Shown here one piece after another: positions 43,017 to 51,466 of a stretch of DNA of 64,000 nucleotides. Each line of letters begins with the position of its first letter. The stretch's first letter is position 1. The notes beneath the pieces are model-generated. The model was not told where the DNA came from. It made no database searches and saw nothing but the letters and a program-made list of their open reading frames with translations. The position numbers and the translations under genes were made by a program. The stretch spans positions 1-64,000 of the forward strand of contig CALUWI010000003.1 in NCBI GenBank assembly GCA_944324465.1. Direction: 5' to 3'. The stretch comes from an uncultured Mucispirillum sp. (lineage in GTDB: Bacteria; Chrysiogenota; Deferribacteres; Deferribacterales; Mucispirillaceae).

Positions 43017-46000
43017 ATGGAAAATAAAGAAATACAACCAGGTTTTTTTATTCAAAGGCCTATTTTTGCAACAGTTATATCTATTATTATAACATTAGTA
43101 GGCTTAATTTGTATACAAATACTGCCTATTGAACGTTATCCAAACTTAACACCGCCGCAGGTTTCAGTAAGTGCCAACTATAATGGTGCCGATGCAGAGA
43201 CTATTGCCCAGAATGTTGCTTCAATATTAGAAAGTGCAATTTTCGGTGTTGATGATATGATATATATGAACTCTGTTTCATCAAGTGCAGGTTATGTAAA
43301 TGTTACAGTAACTTTTGCTATTGGAACAGACCCAGACTTGGCAACTATTAATGTAAACAACAAAGTGCAGACCGCTCTTGCTCAGCTTCCAACAGAAGTT
43401 CAGCAGCTTGGTATTACAGTTACAAAAAGAAACCCATCTATGCTTATGATTGTTGCTTTATCATCACCTGATAACAGTTACAGTAAAGCATATCTTGCAA
43501 ACTATGCTTCTCTTAATGTTGTAGATGAATTAAAACAGATAGATGGTGTTGGTGAAGTTAGCTTATTTGGTAAAGATTCTTACTCTATCCGTGTATGGCT
43601 TGACCCTAATAAATTAGCATATTACGGCTTAATACCAGATGATGTATCTAATGTTATCCGCTCACAGAATGCTCAGTTTGCAGCAGGTTCTTTAGGTGCA
43701 GCACCAATGGATGGCAAAGCAGATGTTTACTGGCAGGTGCTCCCTCCACTTAGATACAGCACACCAGAAGAATTTGGTGAAATAATTATTAGAGCAAATT
43801 CTGATGGCAGTATGCTTAGATTAAAAGATGTGGCACGCTTAGAGCTTGGTGCAGAAACTTATGGTGTTGAAAGCCGTTATAATGGGGCAATGGCTACAGC
43901 AATGGGAATATATCTTTCCCCTGATGCAAATGCTCTTGCAACAGCAAATGCTGTAAAAGCAAAAGTTCAGCAGCTTTCAGAAAACTTTCCTGATGGAATA
44001 GAATATCACTTTATTTTTGATAATACAAAATTTATTGTAATCTCTATTGAAGAAGTTGTTAAAACATTAGTAGAAGCATTAATTCTTGTTATTATCATTG
44101 TTTATGTATTCCTGCAAAGCTGGAGAGCCACATTGATTCCATCACTTGCAGTGCCTGTATCTATTATTGGTACTTTTGCAGGTATGTATGCATTAGGCTT
44201 TTCTATTAACATATTAACAATGTTTGCAATGGTATTAGCTATTGGTATGGTTGTTGATGATGCGATTATTGTTGTAGAAAATGTTGAGCGTCTTATGGCA
44301 ACAGGCTTAAGTGTTAAAAAGGCAACAGCTCAGGCAATGCATGAAGTTACACGCCCAGTTATTGCAGTTGTGCTTGTTTTATCTGCGGTATTTATTCCTG
44401 TAGCATTTATGGGTGGTATGGCAGGTGTAATGTATAAACAGTTTGCCATAACTATTGTTATATCAGTTATTATTTCTGGTATTGTTGCATTAACATTTAC
44501 ACCAGCTCTTTGTATGCTTTTATTAAAACACGGCAAGGAAGAAAAACATCTTCTTCACCGCGGATTTAACAAAGGTTTTGATTTTATGACAAGGGGTTAT
44601 CTCCACGGCGTAAAATTTATTTTAAGAAATAATATTATTGCTATATTAATATATGGTGCAACTATTGGCGGTATTGCATATCTGTTTACTCATATACCAA
44701 CAGGGCTTGTTCCTGAAGAAGACCAGGGTGTTGTATTATCTGTTGTTCAGCTTCCAGATGGTACATCAATAGACAGAACTGCTAAATATATGGAAGAATA
44801 TGCACGAAAATTACAAAATGACCCATCAGTAGAGGGATTTATGAGTTTAGCAGGCTTTGATATGCTGGCAAGTTCTGTCCGTCCGAATATGGGTGCCGCT
44901 TTTATTGACCTTAAACATTGGGATAACAGGACTACTGATAATCTTTCATCATTTTCATTAGTTCGTAGAATATATGGTATGGGTGCAGTAACACCAGAAG
45001 GTGTCAGTTTTGCATTTAACCCATCTCCAATTCCTGGTATGAGTGCTACTGGCGGTTTTGAAATGTGGATACAAAACAGGGCTGGGGACTCTACAGAAAA
45101 ACTTTATCAGTACGCTATGCAGATTGTAGCAGCAGCTAACCAAAGACCAGAAATTAGTGGTGCAAGAACAACTATGAGTATTACAGCACCACAGCTTCAG
45201 TTAGAAGTAGATAGAGAAAAAGCTCTTGCAATGGGTGTTGCTATTTCAGATATTTTCTCTGTTTTATCATCTACATTTGGTCAGTCTTATGTTAATGACT
45301 TTAACTTATTTGGCAGGTCATATAAAGTATATGCTCAGGCAGATGCGGAATATCGTTCTACACCTAGCGATTTAAGTAAATTATATGTTCGCAGCTCAAA
45401 TGGTGATATGGTACCGATATCTACAATGGTAACATACTCCCAAAAAGGCGGTGCGTATGTTATAGAAAGGTATAATAACTTCCCAGCTACAAAAATATTA
45501 GGTAATACTGGAGCTGGATACAGCTCTGGTGAAACTATGGCAGCTATTGAAGAAGTGGCAAAAAGTATTCTTCCGCAGGATTATACTATAGGCTGGTCTG
45601 GTCAGTCATATCAAGAAAGAGCATCATCAGGCAGTACTGTTATAGTGTTTGGTCTTGCAATGATTATGGTATTCTTAATATTAGCTGCTCAGTATGAAAG
45701 CTGGTCATTACCATTTGCAGTTGTTATATCTATTCCATTTGCTGCTCTTGGTGCAGGGCTTGCTACATACTTAAAAAACTACAGCAACGATATTTACTTC
45801 CAAGTTGCTCTTGTAACCCTTGTAGGTCTTGCAGCTAAAAATGCAATCTTAATTGTAGAGTTTGCGGTAGAAAAATACAGGGCAGGTGGCTGCACATTAG
45901 AAGAAGCAGCATTTACAGGTGCTCAGCTTAGGTTTAGACCTATTATTATGACATCTCTTGCCTTTATTTTTGGAACAATTCCATTAGCATTAAGTACAGG

Positions 46001-46157
46001 TGCAGGTGCTGCCAGCCGTAATGTATTAGGATATGCGGTTGTTGGTGGTATGGTGTTTGCAACTATCCTGCTGCCGCTTTTTGTACCATTCTTCTTTAAA
46101 TGGATTATGTGGATATCTATAAAACTCTTTCCACCCAAAAAAGATGAATTTGAATAA
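43017..46157 (+). CDS. RND efflux pump inner-membrane transporter (AcrB/HAE1 family)
   Basis: A proton-driven multidrug pump of 1046 residues, normal for HAE1. The proton-relay residues are present: Asp414/Asp415 in GMVVDDAIIVVENVE and Lys941 in GLAAKNAILIVEFA. The N-terminus FFIQRPIFATVISIIITLVGLICI and two large periplasmic loops complete the fold. It starts 14 bp after the adaptor gene. A hairpin terminator follows, so the operon has two genes. Confidence 0.96.
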   Translation: MENKEIQPGFFIQRPIFATVISIIITLVGLICIQILPIERYPNLTPPQVSVSANYNGADAETIAQNVASILESAIFGVDDMIYMNSVSSSAGYVNVTVTFAIGTDPDLATINVNNKVQTALAQLPTEVQQLGITVTKRNPSMLMIVALSSPDNSYSKAYLANYASLNVVDELKQIDGVGEVSLFGKDSYSIRVWLDPNKLAYYGLIPDDVSNVIRSQNAQFAAGSLGAAPMDGKADVYWQVLPPLRYSTPEEFGEIIIRANSDGSMLRLKDVARLELGAETYGVESRYNGAMATAMGIYLSPDANALATANAVKAKVQQLSENFPDGIEYHFIFDNTKFIVISIEEVVKTLVEALILVIIIVYVFLQSWRATLIPSLAVPVSIIGTFAGMYALGFSINILTMFAMVLAIGMVVDDAIIVVENVERLMATGLSVKKATAQAMHEVTRPVIAVVLVLSAVFIPVAFMGGMAGVMYKQFAITIVISVIISGIVALTFTPALCMLLLKHGKEEKHLLHRGFNKGFDFMTRGYLHGVKFILRNNIIAILIYGATIGGIAYLFTHIPTGLVPEEDQGVVLSVVQLPDGTSIDRTAKYMEEYARKLQNDPSVEGFMSLAGFDMLASSVRPNMGAAFIDLKHWDNRTTDNLSSFSLVRRIYGMGAVTPEGVSFAFNPSPIPGMSATGGFEMWIQNRAGDSTEKLYQYAMQIVAAANQRPEISGARTTMSITAPQLQLEVDREKALAMGVAISDIFSVLSSTFGQSYVNDFNLFGRSYKVYAQADAEYRSTPSDLSKLYVRSSNGDMVPISTMVTYSQKGGAYVIERYNNFPATKILGNTGAGYSSGETMAAIEEVAKSILPQDYTIGWSGQSYQERASSGSTVIVFGLAMIMVFLILAAQYESWSLPFAVVISIPFAALGAGLATYLKNYSNDIYFQVALVTLVGLAAKNAILIVEFAVEKYRAGGCTLEEAAFTGAQLRFRPIIMTSLAFIFGTIPLALSTGAGAASRNVLGYAVVGGMVFATILLPLFVPFFFKWIMWISIKLFPPKKDEFE

Positions 46158-46170
46158 AATATATAATTAT

Positions 46171-46193
46171 CCCCTGCACTGCAGGGGTTTTTG
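46171..46193 (+). terminator. Terminator of the RND operon
   Basis: CCCCTG / CAGGGG stem with loop CACTG and five T residues, 14 bp after the stop codon. Confidence 0.85.
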
Positions 46194-46320
46194 TTTGTAT
46201 GAAAAATAATTTAAATACTGCTGCCTATTTAATGCTAAGCAAAGCGAAGAATTTATAATGTTTTTTTATTCATTAATATGTTTTTAGTTTTAAATATCCA
46301 TATTTTCAGTAGATACCCTA

Positions 46321-46510
46321 TGTTATTTTATTATCTTTGCGACTTAATTGTATATGAGCAGTTTTTTCGTAATGATTTGCTTATCAGAAAGTCTTGAGCG
46401 AAGCGAGTTGCAGTTGCTGTGAAGAAAAAACAGCGAATGTTTAAGGAATTGGAGCATAAGTAATAAAATAACAAAAGATTACTTACTGAACTTTGCGGCG
46501 GTATGACAGT
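46321..46510 (+). repeat. Interspersed ~190-bp repeat, copy B
   Basis: Matches 2417-2606 in the same orientation (TTTGCGACTTAATTGTATA, AATTGGAGCATAAGTAATAA, TTGCGGCGGTA). No MITE-like ends are found around this copy. Confidence 0.75.
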
Positions 46511-46604
46511 ATAAGCAACATTTAAAAAACAGGAATACAAACTATATATTTTAAAATGTAAGGTTAAATAAATATATTAATAAACTTTATCTTTACATCA
46601 CTTT

Positions 46605-46796
46605 AAACTATCTTTCCGCCGCACATCACATATACAAAACTTTTCCTTATTTTATTCCTTTGTTCCAATTGCATAACCATTCCTTGTTTTTTATTTCATT
46701 GCCACTGCAACTCGCTACCGCTCAGACAATCAGCTGGCAAACCATTCCATAAAAAACAACTCATATCGCAATTAAGTATAAGGGGATGAGATAAAA
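46605..46796 (-). repeat. Interspersed ~190-bp repeat, copy C (inverted)
   Basis: On the minus strand it carries TACTTAATTG, TCTGAGCGGTAGCGAGTTGC, GCAATTGGAACAAAGGAATA and GTGCGGCGGAAAGATAGTTT, the same order as copies A and B. It lies 94 bp from copy B in the opposite orientation, so the pair could form a long foldback. Confidence 0.7.
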
Positions 46797-46930
46797 TACA
46801 ATGAAATAACGAGATAAGTATGTTGCAGATGTATGCAGCTACTGTGCAAATACTTGCACTTGAGTAGAAAGTTAAAACTGTTTTAAGATTTTTGGCAAGA
46901 TTGAATATTTAAAAATATGAAAAATAAATT

Positions 46931-46962
46931 GAGGTGGGCTTTCATCAAACCCACCTTTTTTA
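46931..46962. terminator. Hairpin after the Mor-like gene
   Basis: GGTGGG(C)TTT / AAACCCACC stem with loop CATC. The T run is strong on the plus strand and weak on the minus strand, so it would insulate the prophage early operon from host transcription entering from the left. Confidence 0.75.
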
Positions 46963-47277
46963 TTCGCTTTCATCTAAATATTCATTTATAGACATTTGGC
47001 GAAGATAAGCCATAGAACAGATAACTCTAACTTGATTAGAACTTAAATTATAATCTAAACATAATTGTTGAATAGATGCACCATTTTTATAATCTCTTTT
47101 AATAGAATTATCACGAAGCCTTTTTGTAATACTATCTGACTTTGGGGCATAAATAGAATTACCACCAAAGTTTTCACATAACTTATAAGCAGCTTCTACA
47201 CCGATAACCTCAACTACATCTCTAAATCCTTCAGGGAAGTCTTCAACTGTAAGAAGTGATAAATCATATTTTTTCAT
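46960..47277 (-). CDS. Mor-like transcription activator of the Mu family
   Basis: The 105-residue protein reads VVEVIGVEAAYKLCENFGGNSIYAPKSDSI, then SIQQLCLDYNLSSNQVRVICSMAYLR, the dimerisation and helix-turn-helix parts of the Mor/C family. In Mu, Mor switches on the middle genes. Here it is the last gene of the leftward early operon and overlaps gemA by 4 bp. It is the outermost phage gene at this end. Confidence 0.88.
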   Translation of the reverse strand: MKKYDLSLLTVEDFPEGFRDVVEVIGVEAAYKLCENFGGNSIYAPKSDSITKRLRDNSIKRDYKNGASIQQLCLDYNLSSNQVRVICSMAYLRQMSINEYLDESE

Positions 47278-47828
47278 ATTACTTCCTCCCCATGTAGGTT
47301 TAGTTTAATAAGCCTGCCTTTTGAAATATCAAAAAACCATGCCCATCCAAGAGTATTAAACCATTTAGTTTCAGGATTCCACGGGAACGGCAGAGCCTGC
47401 AATTCTATAATTTTAGTAGTAATACCAAGCATACCTTTTAAAGCATTAATTACCTTAAAGGCATCATGTTTTGTTATTACTTTATTAATTTTAAGCCTTT
47501 TTTGAATATATAGTTCATAACCGTTTTCACATTTCCAAGCAATATTATCTTTAAGGACTTCAATTAATTTATGCTGTGCAGGTGTTGCAAGTTCTATTAT
47601 ATTATCAGCTTTTTTTGCTTTTAAAGATTTAGTTTTCTTTTTAAATTTAAAGCCTTTTTCTGATAAAAAGCCAATAAAGTTACTTGCTTGATTATAAGTT
47701 AAATCTTTGGCTGATGTCACATTATATCTATATTCTAGTGTCTCTCTATAAGTTTCATCATCTAAAGCAAGCTGTGTTTTTGCAACATGTATTAATTGAA
47801 TCTGCTTTTTATCTGCCATTTTTTTCAT
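47274..47828 (-). CDS. GemA/gp16-like regulatory protein (DUF1018)
   Basis: The 184-residue protein has the family pattern KKQIQLIHVAKTQLALDDETYRETLEYRYNVTSAKDLTYNQASNFIGFLSEKGFKFK and a C-terminal helical domain. GemA of Mu alters host gene expression and DNA supercoiling. ATG 47828 follows AGGTG. It is followed by the Mor-like gene with a 4-bp overlap. Confidence 0.88.
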   Translation of the reverse strand: MKKMADKKQIQLIHVAKTQLALDDETYRETLEYRYNVTSAKDLTYNQASNFIGFLSEKGFKFKKKTKSLKAKKADNIIELATPAQHKLIEVLKDNIAWKCENGYELYIQKRLKINKVITKHDAFKVINALKGMLGITTKIIELQALPFPWNPETKWFNTLGWAWFFDISKGRLIKLNLHGEEVI

Positions 47829-47839
47829 ATTTACACCTG

Positions 47840-47977
47840 TTAAAAAGTAACGGTTGCAGTTAGTGTGGCAGCTGCAACCCAGTAAATAAAATGCCTGATG
47901 TCACCGTGCCACAGGTAAACTGTGGCAGCACATAAATCTAATATCATAAGCAGCAAAGGAAATAGCTTTACTATCAT
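47840..47977 (-). CDS. Small 45-residue phage membrane protein
   Basis: ATG at 47977 overlaps the stop of the upstream gene in the ATGA arrangement, so it should be translated by coupling. The product begins MIVKLFPLLLMILDLCAATV and continues YLWHGDIRHFIYWVAAATLT, giving two short membrane helices around a charged turn. Proteins of this size and pattern are common in Mu-like early operons, with unknown function. Confidence 0.75.
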   Translation of the reverse strand: MIVKLFPLLLMILDLCAATVYLWHGDIRHFIYWVAAATLTATVTF

Positions 47978-48495
47978 TCTGCTACCTTTGCACTTTCTTT
48001 TATCATTGCTTCTATTAATTTTTGCACTTCATCATCAGTTAATTTAATAAAAGCTTCTAATGAGTTACTTGTAATACTGATGCCTAATTTTTGCAAAATA
48101 TCTGCTGGAAGTTTGTCTATAGCTTTTTTAACTACAGATACTTTGGTGTTAAGATAAGCATCTGCTGCTTCGCCATACATTTCTTTAATTTTTTCAATAG
48201 TATATTCTTCTTTAGGTATTTCTATTTTACCTGTTTTTTTGCGATAGCCAAATTTAACCCCTGCAATCGTCATACTTTGTTTATCTTTAAACAGGTCTGA
48301 TGCATCATTAATAAGAGTTAAAAGCATTTGATAGCTTTCTCCAGCTTCAATAGATGCTGCTTTAATATCTTCTAAATATTTAGATTTAATAGCATCTACT
48401 TCGCTGTTTAATTGCTCGTGATAGTTTCTTAATGTTTTGCTTTTTGCTGAAAAATCTCTTGCCGCTTTTTCTATATCTGATAATCTTACATACAT
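47974..48495 (-). CDS. Gam-like phage protein (host-nuclease inhibitor type), tentative
   Basis: The 173-residue protein has an N-terminal coiled coil and then SMTIAGVKFGYRKKTGKIEIPKEE, NTKVSVVKKAIDKLPADILQKLGISITSNSLEAFIKL. This parallels the C-terminal part of Mu Gam, which binds DNA ends and shields them from exonucleases. Its place between MuB and gemA agrees. The identity is moderate by eye. ATG 48495 has GGAGGTG upstream. Confidence 0.65.
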   Translation of the reverse strand: MYVRLSDIEKAARDFSAKSKTLRNYHEQLNSEVDAIKSKYLEDIKAASIEAGESYQMLLTLINDASDLFKDKQSMTIAGVKFGYRKKTGKIEIPKEEYTIEKIKEMYGEAADAYLNTKVSVVKKAIDKLPADILQKLGISITSNSLEAFIKLTDDEVQKLIEAMIKESAKVAE

Positions 48496-48505
48496 AAGAC
48501 ACCTC

Positions 48506-49582
48506 CTATAAATTTATACTTTCAACTAATTCTTTTGTAATAAGTTCTTCGCCGCTCATAACACATTTATTCATAAGCAGTTTCATAATATTGCCAGTTT
48601 CAAGTGGATATGCTACCTGCTGCACTTTATTATTTCTATCTGCAAGTGTGAGTTTTTCACTTAAATAAGCAACTGCATCATCAGTAATAATGCTTGATAT
48701 ATTGCCGCCTGCCTGCTTAATTTTATGTGTTAAATATGCTTTTAACTCATTATTAATAGGTTCTAATCTTGCATGTGTTGTGCGGGCTGTTACTTCTCTA
48801 ACTTCTGCATTATTTTGACCATAAAGCCTTGTTTCAAGCTCTGGCTGACCTATTAACACTATACCTATTAAAGAAGTAAGCCCATTTCTCATTTCCCATA
48901 ATCTTTTTAAATATTTTAAAGTAGCAGTATGCAAATCTTGGGCTTCATCTATGATTAACACACATTTTTCACCTGCTGCCTGCCTTTGTTTCAGCAGTTT
49001 TTTAACCTGCCTTGATAGTGCTTCCATACTTCTTTTTGGCTTTTCTTCTGATAACTCATAAATAATTGTAGCCATTATTTCTTTTGCAGTTAAAAAACCT
49101 GCATCTTTTGTTTCTGGTATTATTGCTATAAAGCGGGAGCCTTGTTTATTTTCTTCTAAAAACTTATCACGGACAGTTGTTTTGCCACTTCCAACTTCAC
49201 CAGTGATAACTGCAAAAAGCCCTGCTTGAGCAGATGTTTTCATAATTTCATCTGCATAATAATGGCTTTGCAGCATTATAATATCTGATAATTTTGTCAG
49301 ATATGGTGCAAATGGGTCGCTTTTTAATTTAAAATGCTGCTTTGCATCAAGTGATAAATAAACTGAATTAATCATAGTTCTTCCTCCTGAACTTTTTATT
49401 TTTTTTAAAATATCTTCTAATTTTTCATATAAATTATTTATTTTTTTAGGCTCTATGCCTTTATTTAAAAATAAACTCAATGCGGATTTGCTTATATTCT
49501 GCCTATATTCCTCACTAAATTTTTTAACAATTTCAGATAATGAAATATTATTTTTTACAATTTCTTCTTTTAAATTAAGCAT
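48506..49582 (-). CDS. MuB-like transposition ATPase
   Basis: An AAA+ ATPase that coats target DNA and stimulates the transposase. The 358-residue protein has an N-terminal HTH (ISLSEIVKKFSEEYRQNISKSALSLFLNKG, about 13-42), Walker A GEVGSGKTT at 128-136, Walker B CVLIIDEAQ near 207-215 and a C-terminal helical domain. The start follows GGAGGT and overlaps the end of the transposase gene by 8 bp. Confidence 0.93.
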   Translation of the reverse strand: MLNLKEEIVKNNISLSEIVKKFSEEYRQNISKSALSLFLNKGIEPKKINNLYEKLEDILKKIKSSGGRTMINSVYLSLDAKQHFKLKSDPFAPYLTKLSDIIMLQSHYYADEIMKTSAQAGLFAVITGEVGSGKTTVRDKFLEENKQGSRFIAIIPETKDAGFLTAKEIMATIIYELSEEKPKRSMEALSRQVKKLLKQRQAAGEKCVLIIDEAQDLHTATLKYLKRLWEMRNGLTSLIGIVLIGQPELETRLYGQNNAEVREVTARTTHARLEPINNELKAYLTHKIKQAGGNISSIITDDAVAYLSEKLTLADRNNKVQQVAYPLETGNIMKLLMNKCVMSGEELITKELVESINL

Positions 49583-51386
49583 GTTTTACCTCCACCACAG
49601 AATGTTTATTAATAGTATTATAAATATCTGTTGCCGTAAGTTCTGCTGGCACACCATGTGGATATAATGCTTTTAAGTTTTTATTCATAACAGGTGTAAT
49701 TTTGCCATATTCTGACAACACCAAATCTATTGCCTGATGGAGCGGAATAAGAACTGGCTTTTTTAACTCTTCCTTTTTAGACTCTTCGCTATCGCTATTT
49801 AGATTCTTCGCCTGCTGTGCAGGCTCAGAATGACACAGTGTAACAGTAATAGGCTCGCTGCTGTCTTTGACTTCTGCCTGCTTGCCAGCTTTTGGAAGAT
49901 ATGTAATATTATCCTGCTTTATTTCTATTTCAGCTTTTGGGGTATTATCACTAGGCAGTGCGATTTTTTTATCTTTTTTGCCTTTATATTCTATACCCCA
50001 TTTTGCAGATGCATATTGCTCTAACTCTTCTTTTTTGTGCTGTAATTCTGTTTTTTTCAACGCATTAAAACTTCCAAAGGTCGCCATATTAGGAAGTATT
50101 AAGTTATTATATTCATCTACTTCAAGCGGTTCAGATTTATATACATAGCCATTAAAATGAATATCTATTGCTGGATATTCAAGAGCATTAACTTTTATAA
50201 GAACAGTTTTGCCATAAGCATTAGTATCTGGGCACTGATACTTTCTGCCTTCAAAATTAATAATACCCTGCACAGTGCATACACGGGTAACTTCTGGTTT
50301 ATGATATAACTTTTTAAACACTTCATAATCAGGGGATAAAATAAGCTCATCTTCTTTTATTTTCCGCCAGAAATCTATTCGGGAAATAGTGCCCCCTCTA
50401 AAAGCTGCCTTTTCATTTCTTTGCAAGCACCAGTTAAGAGCAAAAGCGTTTAAAGCTTCTATTCCTTGAATATTATGAGTTTTTAAATCGCTTTCAAAAT
50501 CATAACCTATTATCCGCATTAAACCTTCAACTGCACCTTTTGCTCGTGGGTTGCCTGCTTCATGGGTTTGCACTTCTACTCCAAGACAAGCCATCATATT
50601 AAGCATTGCTTTATTTTTTAAAATAGAGCCTTTATCTGAATATAAAAGCTTTGGCAAACCTTGAAACTGATATTTACCATTATAATCAGATATACCTAAT
50701 GTATTTTTTATAAGTTCTTTTTTATCTCCCCAAGCACGGCTAAAAAAATCTAAACCGTCGCTTGCTTTTTCGCCTGATGTATAATAATACCAAAAGAAAA
50801 ATGCTCCACTTTTATGGTCTATCAAAACAAACCTTAAAAGTTCTTGTTTGATTTTTTTAGCTTCTTTTACCACTTTATTTTGATAAAATATTTTTTCTAC
50901 ATCTCTCTCACTTAAACCGCCTTTATTTTTAAAATGCCACTGCAGGCAGTTTGTAACATCAAAAAGATGCACATGGTTAGGGTGCAGGCTGAAAAGTTTG
51001 AGTGCAGGGGTTGGAAGATTAAGGCTTTCTTTATCAAGCCCTCGCTGTCTTAATATTGCACATACCCGCTCATATCCTGCTTCTATTTTGCCATGTTCTT
51101 TTTCATAATCTTCATAGGCTTTTTTTACAGAGTTAGTAAACTGCTTATTTCTTCGCCTTGATATTAATACCCTTGAAGCAATATAATTTATTACATCTTC
51201 GCTTATTACAGTTTTATTTTTATCTGAACGCTCTTTACGAACACGAAAGCCTGCTTTATTAGCTTTTCGCCAGATAGATGCAACTGATAGATTAAGCTCA
51301 TGTGATAACTCTTTTACTGTTTCTGTAATAAGCTCATCAGGGGTATTATTTAATTTATCAATAATTAAAGCTGTATCTTTATCCAT
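49575..51386 (-). CDS. MuA-like DDE transposase
   Basis: It cuts and joins the phage ends for transpositional replication. The 603-residue protein has an N-terminal HTH region (LSVASIWRKANKAGF), then an integrase-type core with Asp143 (LFDVTN), Asp251 (LLYSDKGSILKNK) and Glu287 (GNPRAKGAVEG), all intact, then a beta-barrel domain. Residues of about 516-537 (CHSEPAQQAKNLN...SEESKK) are the translation of a palindromic repeat inserted in frame in the C-terminal linker. The last 60 residues (HQAIDLVLSEYG...) resemble the MuB-contact tail. ATG 51386 has AAGGAT upstream. Confidence 0.95.
   Translation of the reverse strand: MDKDTALIIDKLNNTPDELITETVKELSHELNLSVASIWRKANKAGFRVRKERSDKNKTVISEDVINYIASRVLISRRRNKQFTNSVKKAYEDYEKEHGKIEAGYERVCAILRQRGLDKESLNLPTPALKLFSLHPNHVHLFDVTNCLQWHFKNKGGLSERDVEKIFYQNKVVKEAKKIKQELLRFVLIDHKSGAFFFWYYYTSGEKASDGLDFFSRAWGDKKELIKNTLGISDYNGKYQFQGLPKLLYSDKGSILKNKAMLNMMACLGVEVQTHEAGNPRAKGAVEGLMRIIGYDFESDLKTHNIQGIEALNAFALNWCLQRNEKAAFRGGTISRIDFWRKIKEDELILSPDYEVFKKLYHKPEVTRVCTVQGIINFEGRKYQCPDTNAYGKTVLIKVNALEYPAIDIHFNGYVYKSEPLEVDEYNNLILPNMATFGSFNALKKTELQHKKEELEQYASAKWGIEYKGKKDKKIALPSDNTPKAEIEIKQDNITYLPKAGKQAEVKDSSEPITVTLCHSEPAQQAKNLNSDSEESKKEELKKPVLIPLHQAIDLVLSEYGKITPVMNKNLKALYPHGVPAELTATDIYNTINKHSVVEVKHA
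49779..49836 (-). repeat. Palindromic repeat inside the MuA-like gene
   Basis: Contains ACTCTTCGCTATCGCT and AGATTCTTCGCCTGC...GCAGGCTCAGAATGACA, a hairpin with GCCTGC/GCAGGC. It keeps the transposase frame open. Confidence 0.85.
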
Positions 51387-51407
51387 TTTTATATCCTTTT
51401 TAGATTC

Positions 51408-51456
51408 TTCGCTGTCGCTCAGAATGACAAAGTGGGGAGTGTAGCGAAGAATGACA
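51408..51456. repeat. Palindromic repeat between MuA and the next early gene
   Basis: AGATTCTTCGCTGTCGCTC joined to AGAATGACA, then a second half-unit AGCGAAGAATGACA. Intergenic copy. Confidence 0.85.
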
Positions 51457-51466
51457 ATGTATAAGT

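Larger units (their letters stand above)
46194..46959. other. Intergenic boundary between host genes and the Mu-like prophage
   Basis: No gene is supported in 766 bp. It holds a partial palindromic repeat (46234-46250), two inverted copies of the ~190-bp repeat, a GTGCAA/TTGCAC inverted repeat at 46844-46859 and the hairpin after the Mor-like gene. The left end of the prophage should lie between about 46800 and 46930, but I cannot fix it without the right end. Confidence 0.55.

Noticed and set aside
49867-50148. A 93-codon frame on the plus strand
   Set aside because: Antisense to the MuA-like transposase gene.
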